From Monosporascus cannonballus (lineage: Eukaryota > Ascomycota > Sordariomycetes > Xylariales): a DNA stretch of 64,000 bases. Both the position numbers and the translations under genes were made by a program. Each line of letters opens with the position of its first letter. The stretch's first letter is position 1. The DNA is taken from contig QJNS01000102.1 of NCBI GenBank assembly GCA_004154925.1, forward strand, positions 62,001-126,000, in the 5' to 3' direction. A model generated the notes under the pieces. It did not search any database and was not told where the DNA came from. It worked only from the letters and a program-made list of their open reading frames with translations. Below are positions 25,006 through 38,344 of the stretch, in pieces.

Positions 25006-28000
25006 TAGCCGCCTTAGTTCCTTCCGTTAATTCCGTGGGTTGTTCTGGTATCGGTAATATCGATTGGTCCGTTAAAAAGATTAATTAGGATGCTATTATT
25101 TCTAGTGGTTTCGTCGTTGTTAATAAAGGTTTTTTAATAGGTATTAGGCGTTAATAAGATTTTTGGCAGGTTTCCAGATATGTTTGAAATTCGGGTGCTT
25201 TTTCCACTTAATTAAGTATTCGGTAAGTCCGTTTTATTTTCGTATATCGAAAATGTTCTCCATTTTATATGTTTATTCGTTTTCTATTTTCATATCGTTT
25301 TGTATCGTATATATTTTAATTATATTTATTATTAATTCGAATAAGAAAACGTAAAAACTTGAATAAAGTTTAACTTTTGTTAAAAGTTCTAATTGGTAAT
25401 TATTTTCGAAGATTTTCCTGGCGATTTTATATAGACCGATATACTTAAAATCGAGCTTTTTGTTAGGTTGTTTTATTTGAATATTTTTAGTAACAAGGAA
25501 AACCATTTCTCCCTTTTCGAAAATTAGTTTTTTAACTTTTTCTGGTTATAATATCTACTTATTTGGTTACGTACTATTTCCAGTTCCGTTTTTATTTCCT
25601 GGTGCAGCTGTTGTAGTTATTTTAACGTAAGAGTTGCTTTGATATTAATTGGACCGTCGTCGCGTATTTTTTTTGTAAATTTCTGGAATAAAACCAAAAT
25701 TTGCGTTCGTTAGTATTATTTTGATATTTTCGTAATAGCTGGAATTATAAGTTAATTAAGTAACAAGTAACCTTTTAACTTGATTATTTTGTTTATAATT
25801 AATATTATATTATATATAAATTTTCAAAGTTTGATTCGTCTATTTTATTTATTTATCCGTCTCAGGCTTAAAAACGTTAGATAATTTATGATTTAGGCCG
25901 ATTAATATAATAAGGCTTTGCTAAAACTTAGATATAAATATTAATTCTTTATTGAAAATGATTTCTACTAATAATCGATATATATTAAAAATACGTTTAA
26001 AAAATATATGTTATTTATTCGGCGTTTATATTTTTATGATATGGTAATAAATAGAAAAATTTCGTGAATCGATCGACGATTACGAAGATATTATCATAAT
26101 GTATTTCTGTAGCTAGATTTTCTGATATGGGAAGTTTGATAATAAAATTAAATATAACTAAATATTATGATTACTTTACGACTGATAATGGTTATAATTC
26201 TCCGTATGGCTTATGTTATCGAGCGTTTATTCTGGTGCAAATATTGCATTGCCGTATAAATTTTTATATCGTTAATTTTATTTTAGAAAAGAAATAAGTA
26301 CGTTAAAGCCGTTTTAAGGTTTTATAAATTTTGAATGTTTATATAACTGATATTCGTATATTTCTTATATTAAATCCTTCTGATATTTTTCTAGAATTTG
26401 TATTTTGTCCGTTTTCTGATTTTTTAGAAGATTATCGTTATATTATTAGATTTTCTGATACATATTAAAAGGTATTACCCGAATTATTGCAACCAGTGGC
26501 GGACGTAAATATCTTTTTATAATAGTATTAAAAATTATATAGGTAACTTTGATTAATTTTTTTCGAAACTTGATTGTTTATTTAAAGCGTTTGCTTTATT
26601 AATTTTGGTTTTTTTTAAATAATATCGAAATCGAAGTTCATTAATTTTTTCGCACCACGAAGTTGTTATTTTATGAACTCTTTAATTGTAGTATATTAGA
26701 TAAGATTTTGATAATCCGTATAAACTTTAACCTGATATACGTTTCCCTTTAGAAAATATCTAAACTTTTGAAATGCCATATTAATGGCCATAAATTCTTT
26801 ATCTGGAATACCGTAATTACATTCGGATTTTTTTAATTTATATAAAAAGAATATAATAAGGTGAAATTTGCCTTAATTATTTCGTTATCCGATTATTACA
26901 TTTAAGGCATAATCTCAAATATCGGTTTTTAGTTTAACGGGGCGGTTTAAATCGTATATAGTTAATAATGGCTTGCTAATAATTGCATTTTTGATATCTT
27001 AAAACGCTTTTTTCGTATCTGCGATTTCTTTAAACTTTTTTCTTTTTGCGTAAAGTTCGTTAAGAATATAGTTATTTTGTTAAAATTTCAAATAAACTTT
27101 CTGTAATAATTGATAAATCCAGGGACTATCTATATTTCTTTAACCGTGGTTAGCGTCTGTTATTCTGTGATTGCAGCCATTTTTTAGGGTCTATCTTAAT
27201 ATGTCCTAGGGTAATAATATATCCCAGATATTTTATTTTCTATACGTAAAACTGACTTTTTTGCGTTAATAAGTAACCTTACGTCCTGTAAAGCTTAAAG
27301 AACTTTATAAACCTATCCTATATGTATTTTTTCCGTTTTTAAGAAAATAAGAATATTATCGAAATAGTAAACAACGAAAATATCAAGGCACTTTCGTAAT
27401 ATATGATTAATTATCAGTTAAAAAGTTGCTAATACGTTCGTAAGTTTTATTAATATAATTAAGTATTTAAATAAATTGTATTTCCTTTTGAAAATTATTT
27501 TTTATTCGTATTATTTCGATTTTAATTAGGTTATATTTATTTTTAAGATCGAATGCCGTAAAAAACTTCGTTCTATAAAGTTAGTTTTTAATTTCTATAA
27601 TTAAAAGTAATAATGTTCGACTTTTAATAGTGATATCGTTTAATTGTCGATAATTAACTACAAGTCGTAGCTTTCCGTTATTCTTTGATACGAAAAATAT
27701 TAGGTAATTTGCTAGTAATTTCAAAAGTCGAATTTATCTTTTTTGTAACCGATTTTCGAGCTATGTTCTGAAAATGCGTAATTTATTTCCGTTAAGGTTA
27801 TAAATAAGATAAAACTTTGTTAAACATATTTTTTTAAGAATTATCTTATAATCGTATTTATTATATTTTAATAATTTCGTATTAAATTCCTTTTTAAAAA
27901 GTTATTTATATTTGTACTATTATAATAGCATCTTGGTTAGGTTCTTTAACTTTTGGAGCTGCTGTTTTAGGTCGTTATTTAGTTGTTTTAATTTCGCTTT

Positions 28001-30182
28001 GATAATAATAACGATACTTCGTAATTTTTAATACCTATTTTTTTTATTTTATCCTTTTGGGTGGTAAGATTTTTATCGTATCCTTATATTTACATTTATC
28101 GCCATTTTCGATCGAATATTAAGATTTTAAATTTTTTTCTCATTTGTTCATAGGATATAAAATAAACTTTATCTGGCCAGTTTTTCCATTAATTAAGATT
28201 TCGTACTGGTATATCCATAGTAATTTTATGATTATATCGTAATTCCTAAATAAAACGATATCGAAATCGACTGTCTAGTATCGTCTTTAGATAAAAATCT
28301 CGAAATAATTAATTTTACATATGATTTTCTCGTTATCGTAAGCGAATTCCTAACTTTTAATATTTATCGTTATATAAGATTTTAACTTATATTGTTATAG
28401 TAATTTAAACTTATTAACTATATTGGGTGTGATGTAATTTCCGCCTAGAGCTCCGTAGTTTACTATTACGATATATCAATACGTTTCGATTTGTATATCC
28501 AAAGTAATAAAGTTATTAACAGTTTTTATCGTTGCGTTTAAAGCCCTTTTTGGTAGTTCTCTTTGATTTTTCTAGGTTTCGTTATTTTGCAGCTCTTTTA
28601 TAAGTAACCTTTTTTTAATTTCCGTTTAAGTTTGTTGACCTTTATCTATATTTTTGCGTTTAACGCGTTAAGCTGCTATATTTGTTATTGTTGCCGGCGT
28701 ACTGTTTCTTTAAGTTATATCAGTTATTTTTGGTTCTGCTGTAATTCTTTTCTTTGTTAGATAAATCTTTTTTATGTTTTTAATTGTATTTTATTATGTG
28801 TCGTCCTGATTATCATTTTAAAGTTCATCTATAAACTAAGGTATTTTTATGGCATTTTTTTCGTAAGAGTTTATCATAAATGCTAACAAAAAATAAAGAT
28901 TTGTCATAACCTTTTAGCAGTGTTTTTTATTATATATTAGATTAATTCCTTTTCTGTTTAATAATTATATTATTAGTAATAACAAAAAAAGGTTGTTTTA
29001 TAAATATTACTTTTTTTCCGGCCAGCTTTTTATTTCGGCTAATTATTAAATATCTCTTGGGGTTATAAATCGAAAATAACGATATTATTACTTATCGTTT
29101 TTATTATTTTCGGTACGGCTTGGACAGTAAAATCTTTTATAATATATATAGATTATCCGGCCGTAAATATATTGTTTTTATTTTTTGTAATCGGAATATT
29201 TTCGTTGTCGACAATATATAGCGTACATCCTGCCGTATTAATCAGTAGTTCCGGGACAGAACGTTTCTGTCCAATTTTGATATTTATATAATTATCTTTA
29301 TAATGCTACTTATTATGCTTGCGATATTTGTTAAGCCAGTTTCCTGGTTTTTCGCATTCCTTATTGGACTTTTCGTTATGGGAGGCCTGGTACGTGCGTA
29401 GGTTAAATTATATTAAAGGATTTGTTTTCGTTTTTTTGATTTTCTTTGGATTATCCTTTAGGTATTGGGTTCTACTTATTTTGACGGGATTTTGTAGATA
29501 CCTTATATTATGCTACTTTGTGCCTTATCTTGTTATAATTAAAATAATTGATTTGGCTTTAGTTTTTTCTATAAGTGGCTTTTAGTTCTATGAGTCCTGG
29601 TTCCGTACCGTAAAAAGTGTTACTGCGTCGAGGAACGCTGGTATTGGCCGTATATTAGTGTTTGTTATTATTTTTTCCTTTCGTACCTTTAATACGCCAG
29701 GCGTATTGTCGATTATTAATCTTAACTGCCATAATAATATAATCTGACAGATAATTAGGCCGATGAATTTTAAAACCCTTTTTCTGTATTTTTTTAGGCC
29801 GTCGAAAAATTTAGCTATTAATGCTTTTTATTTTTACTTTGGTTTAGTGGCTAATTAAATTAACGTACTGCCGTAATTGAATATTAATTCTTTTTGTCGT
29901 AATTACTAGATTTATATTTCGGGCTTTATTTTTGTATTTAGTATTTTAAAAACCTTTATTAATGCGTATTTAAATTATTTATAATTATTATAAATTTATA
30001 TTATTTCCGTATTTCGATTTTTGATTAATAAGGTAATATATTCCCTTATAATGGGCTTAAGTTAAATAACCGTATTTCCAATAAGTTATTTAATTCCAAA
30101 TTCGATTCGTATAATGGACGTAATTAATCGAACAGGAAAATACTCGAAATATATTCCGTATTAAGTTAAAAATAATTATAAT
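25006..30182 (-). pseudogene. Degenerate Gypsy gag-pol of copy B
   Basis: Minus-strand fragments in order from the right are gag (to about 28900), protease (about 28400-28500), reverse transcriptase with LDIFVVYYFDNILIFLKT at about 27331-27392 (YxDD changed to YFDN), RNase H and integrase. The integrase core reads FVIVDRFTKFF near 26060-26095. The integrase C-terminal frame stays open at 25273-25506 and reads MVFLVTKNIQIKQPNKKLDFKYIG at its start; I split this from the rest because other frames carry stops. The protein is dead but less mutated than copy A3. Confidence 0.8.
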
Positions 30183-30559
30183 TGTTACGACCCGACAAGC
30201 TCCGATCTTAAGAAACGGTCAGACAGGGAGCACACGGGCCACCTCCCGGGTCACGTAACGGTGATCACTGCCAAGCCAGTGATTATTAGTGATCAAGGGT
30301 GATCCCAAGTGATCGTGATTACCACCAACGGCGTGATCACGAGTGATTAAGCCAAGAAGGAGAAGGATATATACGCTTATTATTTCCATAGTGTAGATAG
30401 CTTTAGCTTGCAATATAATATTGTTACCTAAGGCACCTTTGGCATTACGAGACGTGATACGATTACTGTATCTATTGCTTAGATTCCCACGATACTCCTG
30501 CTAACATAAACCCGTCGACTTAAGGTTTAATAGTTGGTTAAACCGCATAGCTCGTCACA
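30183..30559 (+). repeat. 5' LTR of Gypsy copy A2, nearly unmutated
   Basis: 377 bp from TGTTACGACC to CTCGTCACA. It has normal base composition, unlike the rest of the element, and may be closest to the ancestral LTR. The GGATATATACGC box at about 30364-30375 marks the likely core promoter. The segment around 30255-30350 is rich in TGATCA-like repeats (GTGATCAC, CCAAGTGATC), which could form alternative hairpins. Confidence 0.88.
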
Positions 30560-30755
30560 CGATATACGCTCATTATTTCCATAGTGTAGATAGCTTCAGC
30601 TTGCAATATAACATCGTTACCCAAGGCCCCCTTGGCATTACGAGACGTAAGACGATTACTGTATCTATTGCTTAGATTCCCACGATACTCCTGTTAACAT
30701 AAACCTGTCGACTTAAGGTTTAATAATTGGTTAAACCGTATAGCTCGTTATACGT
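30560..30755 (+). repeat. Tandem partial LTR copy following the 5' LTR of A2
   Basis: This 196-bp stretch repeats 30365-30559, from the TATA-like box to the LTR end, in direct tandem. Shared blocks include ATTTCCATAGTGTAGATAGC and GATTCCCACGATACTCCTG. It ends CTCGTTATA and then runs into the element interior. The duplicated part corresponds to the probable R-U5 portion, so a strand-transfer error during reverse transcription could explain it. Confidence 0.85.
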
Positions 30756-30779
30756 TGCAAGTTTTTATTCAATAATACC

Positions 30780-33700
30780 GTTAAACTTTGAGTAATATTT
30801 AACATTGTTAAAATATTGACCAGTATTTAGGAAACCCTTATTTAGCAGCTTTAGGTTTGAATTCGGGAATTGGAGAAAAAAGTTTGATAACTTAGGGTTA
30901 CGTTACTTACCTAAATTTTTTTTACTTATATAAAGCTTAAAAAGCCGGAACCTTATAATGGAAAAGGTAATTTTTAAACTTTTTTTTAATTTAGGTACGA
31001 ATTTATTTTCGATTTTTAAACCTTAATAATTTAGCGGATATAGTCCTAGTAATAAAAGTATGCCTAATAAGAAATGCGGTTAACTGGTTTGAGCTTATTA
31101 TGAGAAATTTTTTAAAAATAAGAAAGCCGGATAAGAAGAACTTTATTAACAAAATCTTTTTACTTTATATTAATTTCGAAAATAAAATGCGCGATAATTT
31201 CGATAATCCGGATAAAAAACGATTTGCGGCCTAATAATTTTTATAATTTTAACAAAAAGAATTTACGTCCAAGTACGCCGTAACTTTTAAAAGTTTTGTA
31301 ATTAAGGTAAGATAAAGAAATAACAAAACTAATATTTTTATTAATATATTTTATAAGAAATTAAAGGATAATATAAAGGATGAGATTATTCGGATTAAAG
31401 GATTAATTATTTTAAATCGGTATATTACAAAAATAATTAAGATTGATAATCGATAATTTGAAAAACGATAAGAAAAAAAAGGATAATATGCCTTACGTAC
31501 GGAATATAATAAGTTTAACCAGGGAAAAAAACGAAATATACCTTTTACTTTTTACGGAACGGCGCCAGGACTTATGGAACTTGGCGTTACCCATAAATAA
31601 CATTAGAATTAAATTAAATACTTTAATTATAGCAAAATGGAATATAAGGCCTATAAATATAAGAAGCCTAAGAAACCATAACAGGATAACTAAACCTTTA
31701 TACCGGAAGGATAATCTAGGAATAACCAAAAAAATAATAATAAAGTTATTAACATAATTTAAGCCAAATATATAATAAACTTATAGCTAGAGTTTTACTA
31801 GGGATTATTACGATAAAAAATTCGACGAGGGATACGAAAAGCCAGAAAATTGGCTTAATAGGTATTACGAACATAACAAAAAGCGTTATAAGGATAATTA
31901 TATAGGTACCGGAATTAAACAAAAAGCTTTTATCCCGGAATATCCGATCGATACGGTAAAATATATGCTATATATTGTCGACGACGAAAATGTTCTAATT
32001 ACGAAAAATAAAAATAATATATTTATATATGAATTACCCGTATGTACTATAAGGGATTCGATTTTCCAAACCGTACCGGACATAATAAAAACGACGAATA
32101 ATAATATCGATAATTTCGAACCATAGCCCTAGGAGATATTTAATAACTGGCCGAAGCAAAAAGTTAGCTTAAAGGAAAATAATGCCCGTAAAAAAACCCT
32201 TTTTGTTATTACGGATAATATAATTACTAAATAAAAAAGGAATTAATCCAGCGCACAATAAAAGAATATTGTTAAAAAGTTATTACGAACTTTTATTTTC
32301 AGGTAGCCTTTATTACGGATTTTTACGAAAGGAAAATTATTAAGGAAAAAATATATTAATTTATAAAAGATTTTTGGAACGATAATTAAAACGACGAATA
32401 ATAGGATGTAATTGTAAATATGAGAAAATAATTTATTTAATAGGGAAAGAAATTGTAAAAAAATTAAAAGCAATTAATACAACTTAAAAGAACAGTACGA
32501 CGGCAATAACGATAAATATAACAACTTAACGCGTGAAACGTAAAAATATAAACGAGGCTCGATAAATTCGAATAGGAGTTAAAAGAAAAAGGTTACCTGT
32601 AAAAAAGCTGTAGGATAACGAAACCCGGAGGAATTAAAGGGAATTCTTACGAAAAGTTCTAAATGTAATAATAGGAAATATTAACGACCTTATTATTTTG
32701 GAAATACGAATTAAAACATATTAATATATTATAATGGTAAATTACGGAACTTTGGACGGAAATTACATTATACCGAATATAATTAATAAGTTTAGATTAC
32801 CATAAAGATATAAATTAAAACCTTATATAATAACGAATGCCGAAAGTTAAGAATTCGCTTATAAGAATAGAAAAATTATACGTAAAATTAATTACCTCGA
32901 AATTTTTATCTAAGGATAATATTAAACGGTTAATTTGGATATCGTTCCATTCGGAAATTACGATATGATCTTAAAATTACCATGGATACGCCAGTACGGA
33001 ATTTTAATTGATAACGGGATTAGCTAGGTAAGATTTGCCTTATACCCTATTAGCAGATAAAAAAAATTAAGATCTTAATATTCGATTAATAATAACGACA
33101 AATACAGACATAAAAATACGATAAATACCTTATTACTTAAAGGAACAAAATATAAGAAAAAAAAGGGCATTAAAGAAAAATACGAGGTATTATTATTATT
33201 ATTAAAGCGAAATTAAAGTAATTGAATAACGATTTAAAATAACAAGAATAATAGCCCCAGGAATTAGAAAATCTAACTAATATGCCACTATGATATTACA
33301 GATACGAATAGCTCTTTAAAAGAAAACTCGATACTAAATTACCAGAATATAGCGAATAAGATTATGAAAGAATTTTTAAAAAAAGATCTTTAATGAGGTT
33401 TTATTGCATTTATAACCTTAGCGGAAACGAATTACGTACTTTTAAAGAATATCTAAAAAATTAGTTACAAAAAGGATAAATTCGACCTTCGAAATTACTA
33501 GCAGGATACCTTATATTTTTTATATTTAAAAAGAATAGGAAATTACGATTTATGGTTAATTATCGATAATTGAACGATATTACTGTTAAAAATCGAATAT
33601 TATTACCCCTAATTACGGAAATAAAAGACCGACTTTATAGAACTAATTAATTTATAATATTCGATCTTAAAAATAAATACAACTTTATTAAAATTAAGAA

Positions 33701-36420
33701 AAAATACGAATAAAACATAATTTTTAAAACGAAATATAAATTATTTAAATATTTGGTTATATTAATGGAATTTACGAACGTACCAGTAACTTTTTAACGA
33801 ATAATAAACTATATGCTACGAAAATACCTTGATATTTTTGTCGTTTGCTATCTCGACGATATTTTTATCTTTTTAAAGATAGAAAAAGCATATGCAGGAT
33901 ACGTTTATAAGGTTTTTTAAGCTTTACAAAACGTAAGGTTACTTATTAATGCAAAAAAAAAATTAGTTCCATATATAAAAAGTAGAATATCTGGGACATA
34001 TTATTACCCTAGGACATATTAGGATATACCTTAAGAAAATCGCTGTAATTATAGAATAACAAACGTTAACGATAATTAAGGAAGTACAGGTATTCCTTGG
34101 ATTCGCTAATTATTATAAAAAGTTTATTCGTAACTTTAATAAGATAATTATACCCCTAATAAATCTTACGAAAAAAAAAAGAAATTTAAATAAACGCCAA
34201 ATACGGAAAAAACATTTTAGGATATTAAAAATGTAATTACCAACGAGCTAATACTAATTATGTACGATTTAAACCGCTTTGTTAAATTAAAAACCGATAT
34301 TTCGAATTACGCGTTAAACGTAATAATCGGATAACGAAATAATTAAAGCAAATTGCATTTTATTACATTCTTTTCGTACAAGTTAAAAGGAACCAAGTTT
34401 AATTATGGTATTTTAAATAAGGAATTTATGGCCATTTTTATGGCATTTTGAGAATTTAGGCATTTTTTAAAAGAAAACTTATACCAGGTTAAAGTTTATA
34501 CAGATTATTAAAATTTTATTTAATTTATTACAACCAGAGAACTATTACAGGAACCAGGGTTCCTGCCTCCAAGAAACCTACCTTTGAGGCCTAGCGCGGA
34601 CCTGTCACGGCTAAACTCCGGACAGGGAAACTTGGTTTGTTCCGTGATCTAAATGATTTAAGTAATTTAACCAGATCACATAGATTATATAGATCCACAA
34701 CACACTTACTTTGGGAATTAGGATATATAATAAATCGGTCTTTTATATAAATAGCACCTACCTAGTTTCGTTCCTTAATTATTAATCTAAGCTTTTAGTC
34801 TAAAGGTAACCGCACCATTCTCTGATTAAGGGAAAAATCTTTAAATCTCTTTAACGAATAGACCATTAAATTATTTCTCGCCTTATTGTTACCTGCAAAT
34901 CAAGACCCTATTTCGGATACTGCTCATACCTCCAGGTGGATGTATGACAGGTTCGTTACAAGAACTTATAAAACGACAATTAAAATATGCAAAAAAATTA
35001 GCGAACTTTGACTTCGTTATTATTCATAAAAAAAGATCAGAAAACGGCAAAGCAAATACCTTAAGCAAACAACCAAATTTCGAAAAGAAATTGGTTAAAA
35101 TTAGCCATATAATTTTCGATATTACTATAAAAGAACATTTACGCCTATAACAGATTGCCACGATTCGGGTAATACCTAATAATATGTATTAAAAATTCCA
35201 ATAATACAACGACGGTTTTTCGGAAAACCGATGAAATATAAATACTAAAAAAATACCAGAAAGATTTAATACGAAAGATATACGAATATTAGTTATATAG
35301 ATATCCAAAGATTTACAAAACCTTAAAGCGATTTCACCGTATATATTCCTTTTTTAAAATAAAATTAACAGTATAAAAAGTTATATAGCAATACGATATT
35401 TGCGTTAAAGCGAAAGCTTGACGACATAAGCCATACGGAAAATTACAGTTATTATTAGTTGCAAAGGGACTATGGTATTTAATTACATTCGATTTTATTA
35501 TTAAACTTCCTATATCAAAAAATGCAATTACAAAAATATATTACGACAGCATTTTCGTAATCGTCGATCGATTTACAAAAATTTCTTATTTCTTATCATA
35601 TTATAAGGACATAAACGCCAAACAAACAGCATATATTTTTTTAAATACATTTTTAACATATACGGATTATTAATAGAAATTATTTTAAATAAAGGATTAA
35701 TATTTATATCTAAATTTTAACATGGCTTAATAGCATAAATCGGCCTAAATCATAAGTTATCCAGCGTATTTAAACCGTAAACGGATAAACAGATAAAACG
35801 AACAAATCAAACCTTGGAAATTTACTTACGATATTATATTACTTACGAACAAAATAATTAGGTTAAAAAATTATTAATCGCACAAATGGCCTATAATACC
35901 AACTATTACGAAAGTATTAAAATAATATTTACAAACCCAAATTTTGGTTTTATTCTAAACATTTATAAAAAAAAAGTACGTAATAACGGTCCAATTAATA
36001 TCAAAATAATCCTTACGTTAAAACAATTATAATAATTATATCAAAAAATAAAATTAAAATTCAAATTCGTACGAAATCAAATAAATAAGTACTATAATTA
36101 AAGAAAATTAAAAGGATTAATTTTCGAAAAGGGAAAATAATTTTCTTCGTTATTAAAAATATTTAAACAAAGCGACCCAACAAAAAACTTAATTTCAAAT
36201 ATATCGGTCCATATAAAATCGCCAAAAAATCTCAGAAAATAATTATTAATTAAAGCTTTTACTAAAAGTTAAATTTTATTTAATTTTTTATATTTCCTTA
36301 CTTAAGTTAATAACAGATATAATGAAAGTACATACGGCACAGGATAATATGGAAATAAAAAACGAATAAGTATACAAAATAAAGAAAATTTTCGACATAC
36401 GAAAACAAAACGGATTTACC
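30780..36420 (+). pseudogene. Degenerate Gypsy gag-pol of copy A2, interrupted by a solo LTR
   Basis: The gag end has a zinc-knuckle remnant NYSKMEYKAYKYKKPKK near 31622-31672, where Cys and His ligands have become Ser and Tyr. Reverse transcriptase reads VVCYLDDIFIFLK near 33840-33880, with YLDD intact. RNase H runs up to FITTRE near 34540, is cut by the solo LTR, and resumes at about 34966 as LIKRQLKYAKKLANFDFVII; this part stays open to 35150. The integrase core reads FVIVDRFTKISYF near 35554-35592. Stops elsewhere and the LTR insertion rule out function. Confidence 0.85.
34543..34960. mobile_element. 418-bp solo LTR inside the RNase H of Gypsy A2
   Basis: The unit starts TATTACAGGAACC (TG probably changed to TA) and ends GGTTCGTTACA. 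It is flanked by perfect AGAAC duplications at 34538-34542 and 34961-34965. Deleting it plus one duplication restores the RNase H frame seen in copy A3. Its composition is clearly less AT-rich than its host. It differs from the LTRs of the A and B Gypsy copies, so it comes from another LTR family. It contains a short hairpin, AGGAACCAGGGTTCCT, near its left end. Confidence 0.85.
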
Positions 36421-37196
36421 TAATACCTGATCAAATGAAAAAAAATATCCAGATTCCGAAAACACTTAAAAACCCGCCAAAAATCTTATTAACGCCTAAC
36501 GCCTATTAAAAAACTTTTACCGGCAACGACAAATATATTCTAATTAACGACTGACCAGTTGGTAGCCGGGATATCGGGTCAATCGGCTGCGATATGCGCT
36601 AACGTAACAGCCGTAATAATAACCTCTAATTGTTCTTGTTCTTAACGTTTTTGTTCCTTTAATTCGTCTAATAATTAAAGCCTACGTTATACCATAATAA
36701 TATCTTTCGAACGAATTAACGTTTTTTGCTTACGTAAACGAATAAAATAAGAAAAAACTTTATTTATCTTTTCTTAATATTTACGTTAAATTTCAAAATA
36801 AAGCTATTAAAACTTTAATAATCGTTTTTCGGTAAACGTTTTTTTGCGTTCCAAGCGTTAATGCTTACGACAAATATTTTGTAAGGAAAAAATAAGTACG
36901 CCGGTACCATCACAAAATCGATTTTAATTAACATATTCCTTATACCTTAAAATATTTTCCATTATTTTATACCTTATGTTTTTCGAAAAACAATAAAAAT
37001 AAGGTATAACTTCGTAACTAAATTCGTTAAAGGCTTTTACGAGGTTAACACGACGAACGGTAAAAGAACGGGAAACGTAACGAATTTTAGAAATACGAAA
37101 CGACATAATTAAAAACAAAAAAAGAAATATTTACCGAACGAAAAAAAAAAAAGAAAAGAAAATCTTAAGGCCAAAATTTGAGGAGGAGGAAAATCG

Positions 37197-37568
37197 TATT
37201 ACAATTCGATGAGCTCCGGTCTTAAGAAATGGTCAGATAGGGAATATACGGGCCACCTTTCGGGTTACGTAACGGTAATCATTATTAAGCCAGTGATCAT
37301 TAATAATTAAAGGTAATCCTAAATAATCGTAATTATTACCAACGGCGTAATTACGAAAAATTAAGCCAAAAAAAGATATATACGCTTATTATTTCCATAA
37401 TGTAAATAATTTCAACTTACAATATAACATCGTTACCCAAGGCACTCTTGGCATTACGAGACGTAATACGATTACTATATCTATTGCTCAGATTCCTACG
37501 ATACTCCTGCCAACATAAACCTGTCGACTTAAGGTTTAATAGTTGGTTAAACCGCATAGCTCGTCACA
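37197..37568 (+). repeat. 3' LTR of Gypsy copy A2
   Basis: 372 bp matching the 5' LTR throughout, with the first half heavily changed by transitions (TGTTACGACC has become TATTACAATT) and the last 130 bp almost intact. It is followed by the ATAAT target duplication. Confidence 0.88.
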
Positions 37569-37573
37569 ATAAT

Positions 37574-37965
37574 TTAGTTAAAATTCCGTCGAAAAGTTCT
37601 GGTTTAAAAGGCTTAAGGACTTTTTCTGGTTTCTTAGTAAAATTTAGCTAAATAACTTAGCTTATTCTAAAGGACTTTTTAATTTCGGAAGTTTTTCTTT
37701 TTTTCTTAAGTTTTTCGTAAATGGCTTAAAAGGATGTCGTAAAATTATTATTATTTTTCTTAAGTTAAAGGATACGTTTATTTATGGCATCTAGGCGTCG
37801 GAAAACCTTTTCGCGAAATAGGCCAGGTTTTTCTTTATCCGATTTTATTCTAATATCCGGGTTATTAAGGACTTAATAAGTGGGCTATTTGGGCTGGTTA
37901 TTGGTAGATATAATGTCGGCGATATTACTTAAAGTTTAACGGTATTATTAAATAAAAACATGCAA
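37574..37965 (-). pseudogene. 5' leader and gag start of Gypsy copy B
   Basis: This piece lies between the A2 insertion and the 5' LTR of copy B and belongs to B. The end next to the LTR (37920-37965) is the reverse complement of the sequence after the 5' LTRs of A1 and A2, with blocks like AAAGTTTAACGGTATTATT. The rest encodes a Lys-rich segment on the minus strand, compatible with the gag N-terminus, without an open frame. Confidence 0.6.
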
Positions 37966-38344
37966 TATATAACGGCTAAACAATTGAACTAATTATTAAA
38001 CCTTGATCGGACGGTTTATATTAGGAGAAATATCGTAAGAAATTAAGCAATAAATATAATAACATATTACGTTTTGTAATATTAAAAGTATTTTAAATAA
38101 CGACATTATATTATAAGCTAATATTATTTAAATTATAAAAATAATAAACGTATATATATTGGTTTTGGTATTATTATTTATTTCTGTTTAGTTATAATTA
38201 GCAAAATCTTGCTAAACAGTTGCTTAGTGCTAATTATTCGTGCTTAGCAGATCTCTGCTGAACGCCCGTTACGTAACCTGGGAAGGTGGTCCGTATCATC
38301 CTTGTTAACCGTTTCCTGAGGCCGGAGCCTGTCAGGTCGTAACA
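37966..38344 (-). repeat. 5' LTR of Gypsy copy B
   Basis: The right LTR reads on the minus strand from TGTTACGACCTGACAGG at 38344. The first ~130 bases on that strand (38215-38344) have normal composition and look untouched by RIP. The inner part, from about 38150 down, becomes strongly AT-rich within the same LTR. It abuts ordinary genomic sequence at 38345. Confidence 0.8.

Larger units (their letters stand above)
30183..37568 (+). mobile_element. Ty3/Gypsy copy A2, plus strand, nested in Gypsy B, carrying a solo LTR
   Basis: The element is flanked by a perfect ATAAT duplication at 30178-30182 and 37569-37573. LTRs are 30183-30559 and 37197-37568, and a polypurine tract AGGAGGAGGAAAAT precedes the 3' LTR at about 37180-37193. 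It carries a solo LTR at 34543-34960 inside RNase H and a tandem partial LTR copy after the 5' LTR. Without the solo LTR it is about 6.96 kb. The interior is RIP-degraded but milder than in A1 or A3, so longer fragments of protein can be read. Confidence 0.9.
18595..38344 (-). mobile_element. Ty3/Gypsy copy B, minus strand, split by a Copia and by Gypsy A2
   Basis: The two outer LTRs are 18595-18972 and about 37966-38344. Removing the nested Copia (19514-25005) and Gypsy A2 (30183-37568) leaves roughly 6.9 kb, the size of the other complete copies. Read from the right, the order is LTR, gag (37965 down to 28900), protease, reverse transcriptase (about 27900-27100), RNase H, integrase (about 26450-25030), polypurine complement and LTR. 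Flanking 5-mers are CTGTT at 18590-18594 and CTTTT at 38345-38349, an imperfect match. Position and nesting show that it predates both insertions. Confidence 0.85.

Noticed and set aside
29319..29585. 88-codon hydrophobic plus-strand frame
   Set aside because: It is antisense to the degenerate gag of minus-strand Gypsy B; its hydrophobicity comes from T-rich codons.
31443..31757. 104-codon frame in Gypsy A2
   Set aside because: It overlaps the gag region in a frame other than the zinc-knuckle frame and is lysine/asparagine-rich only because of AT bias.
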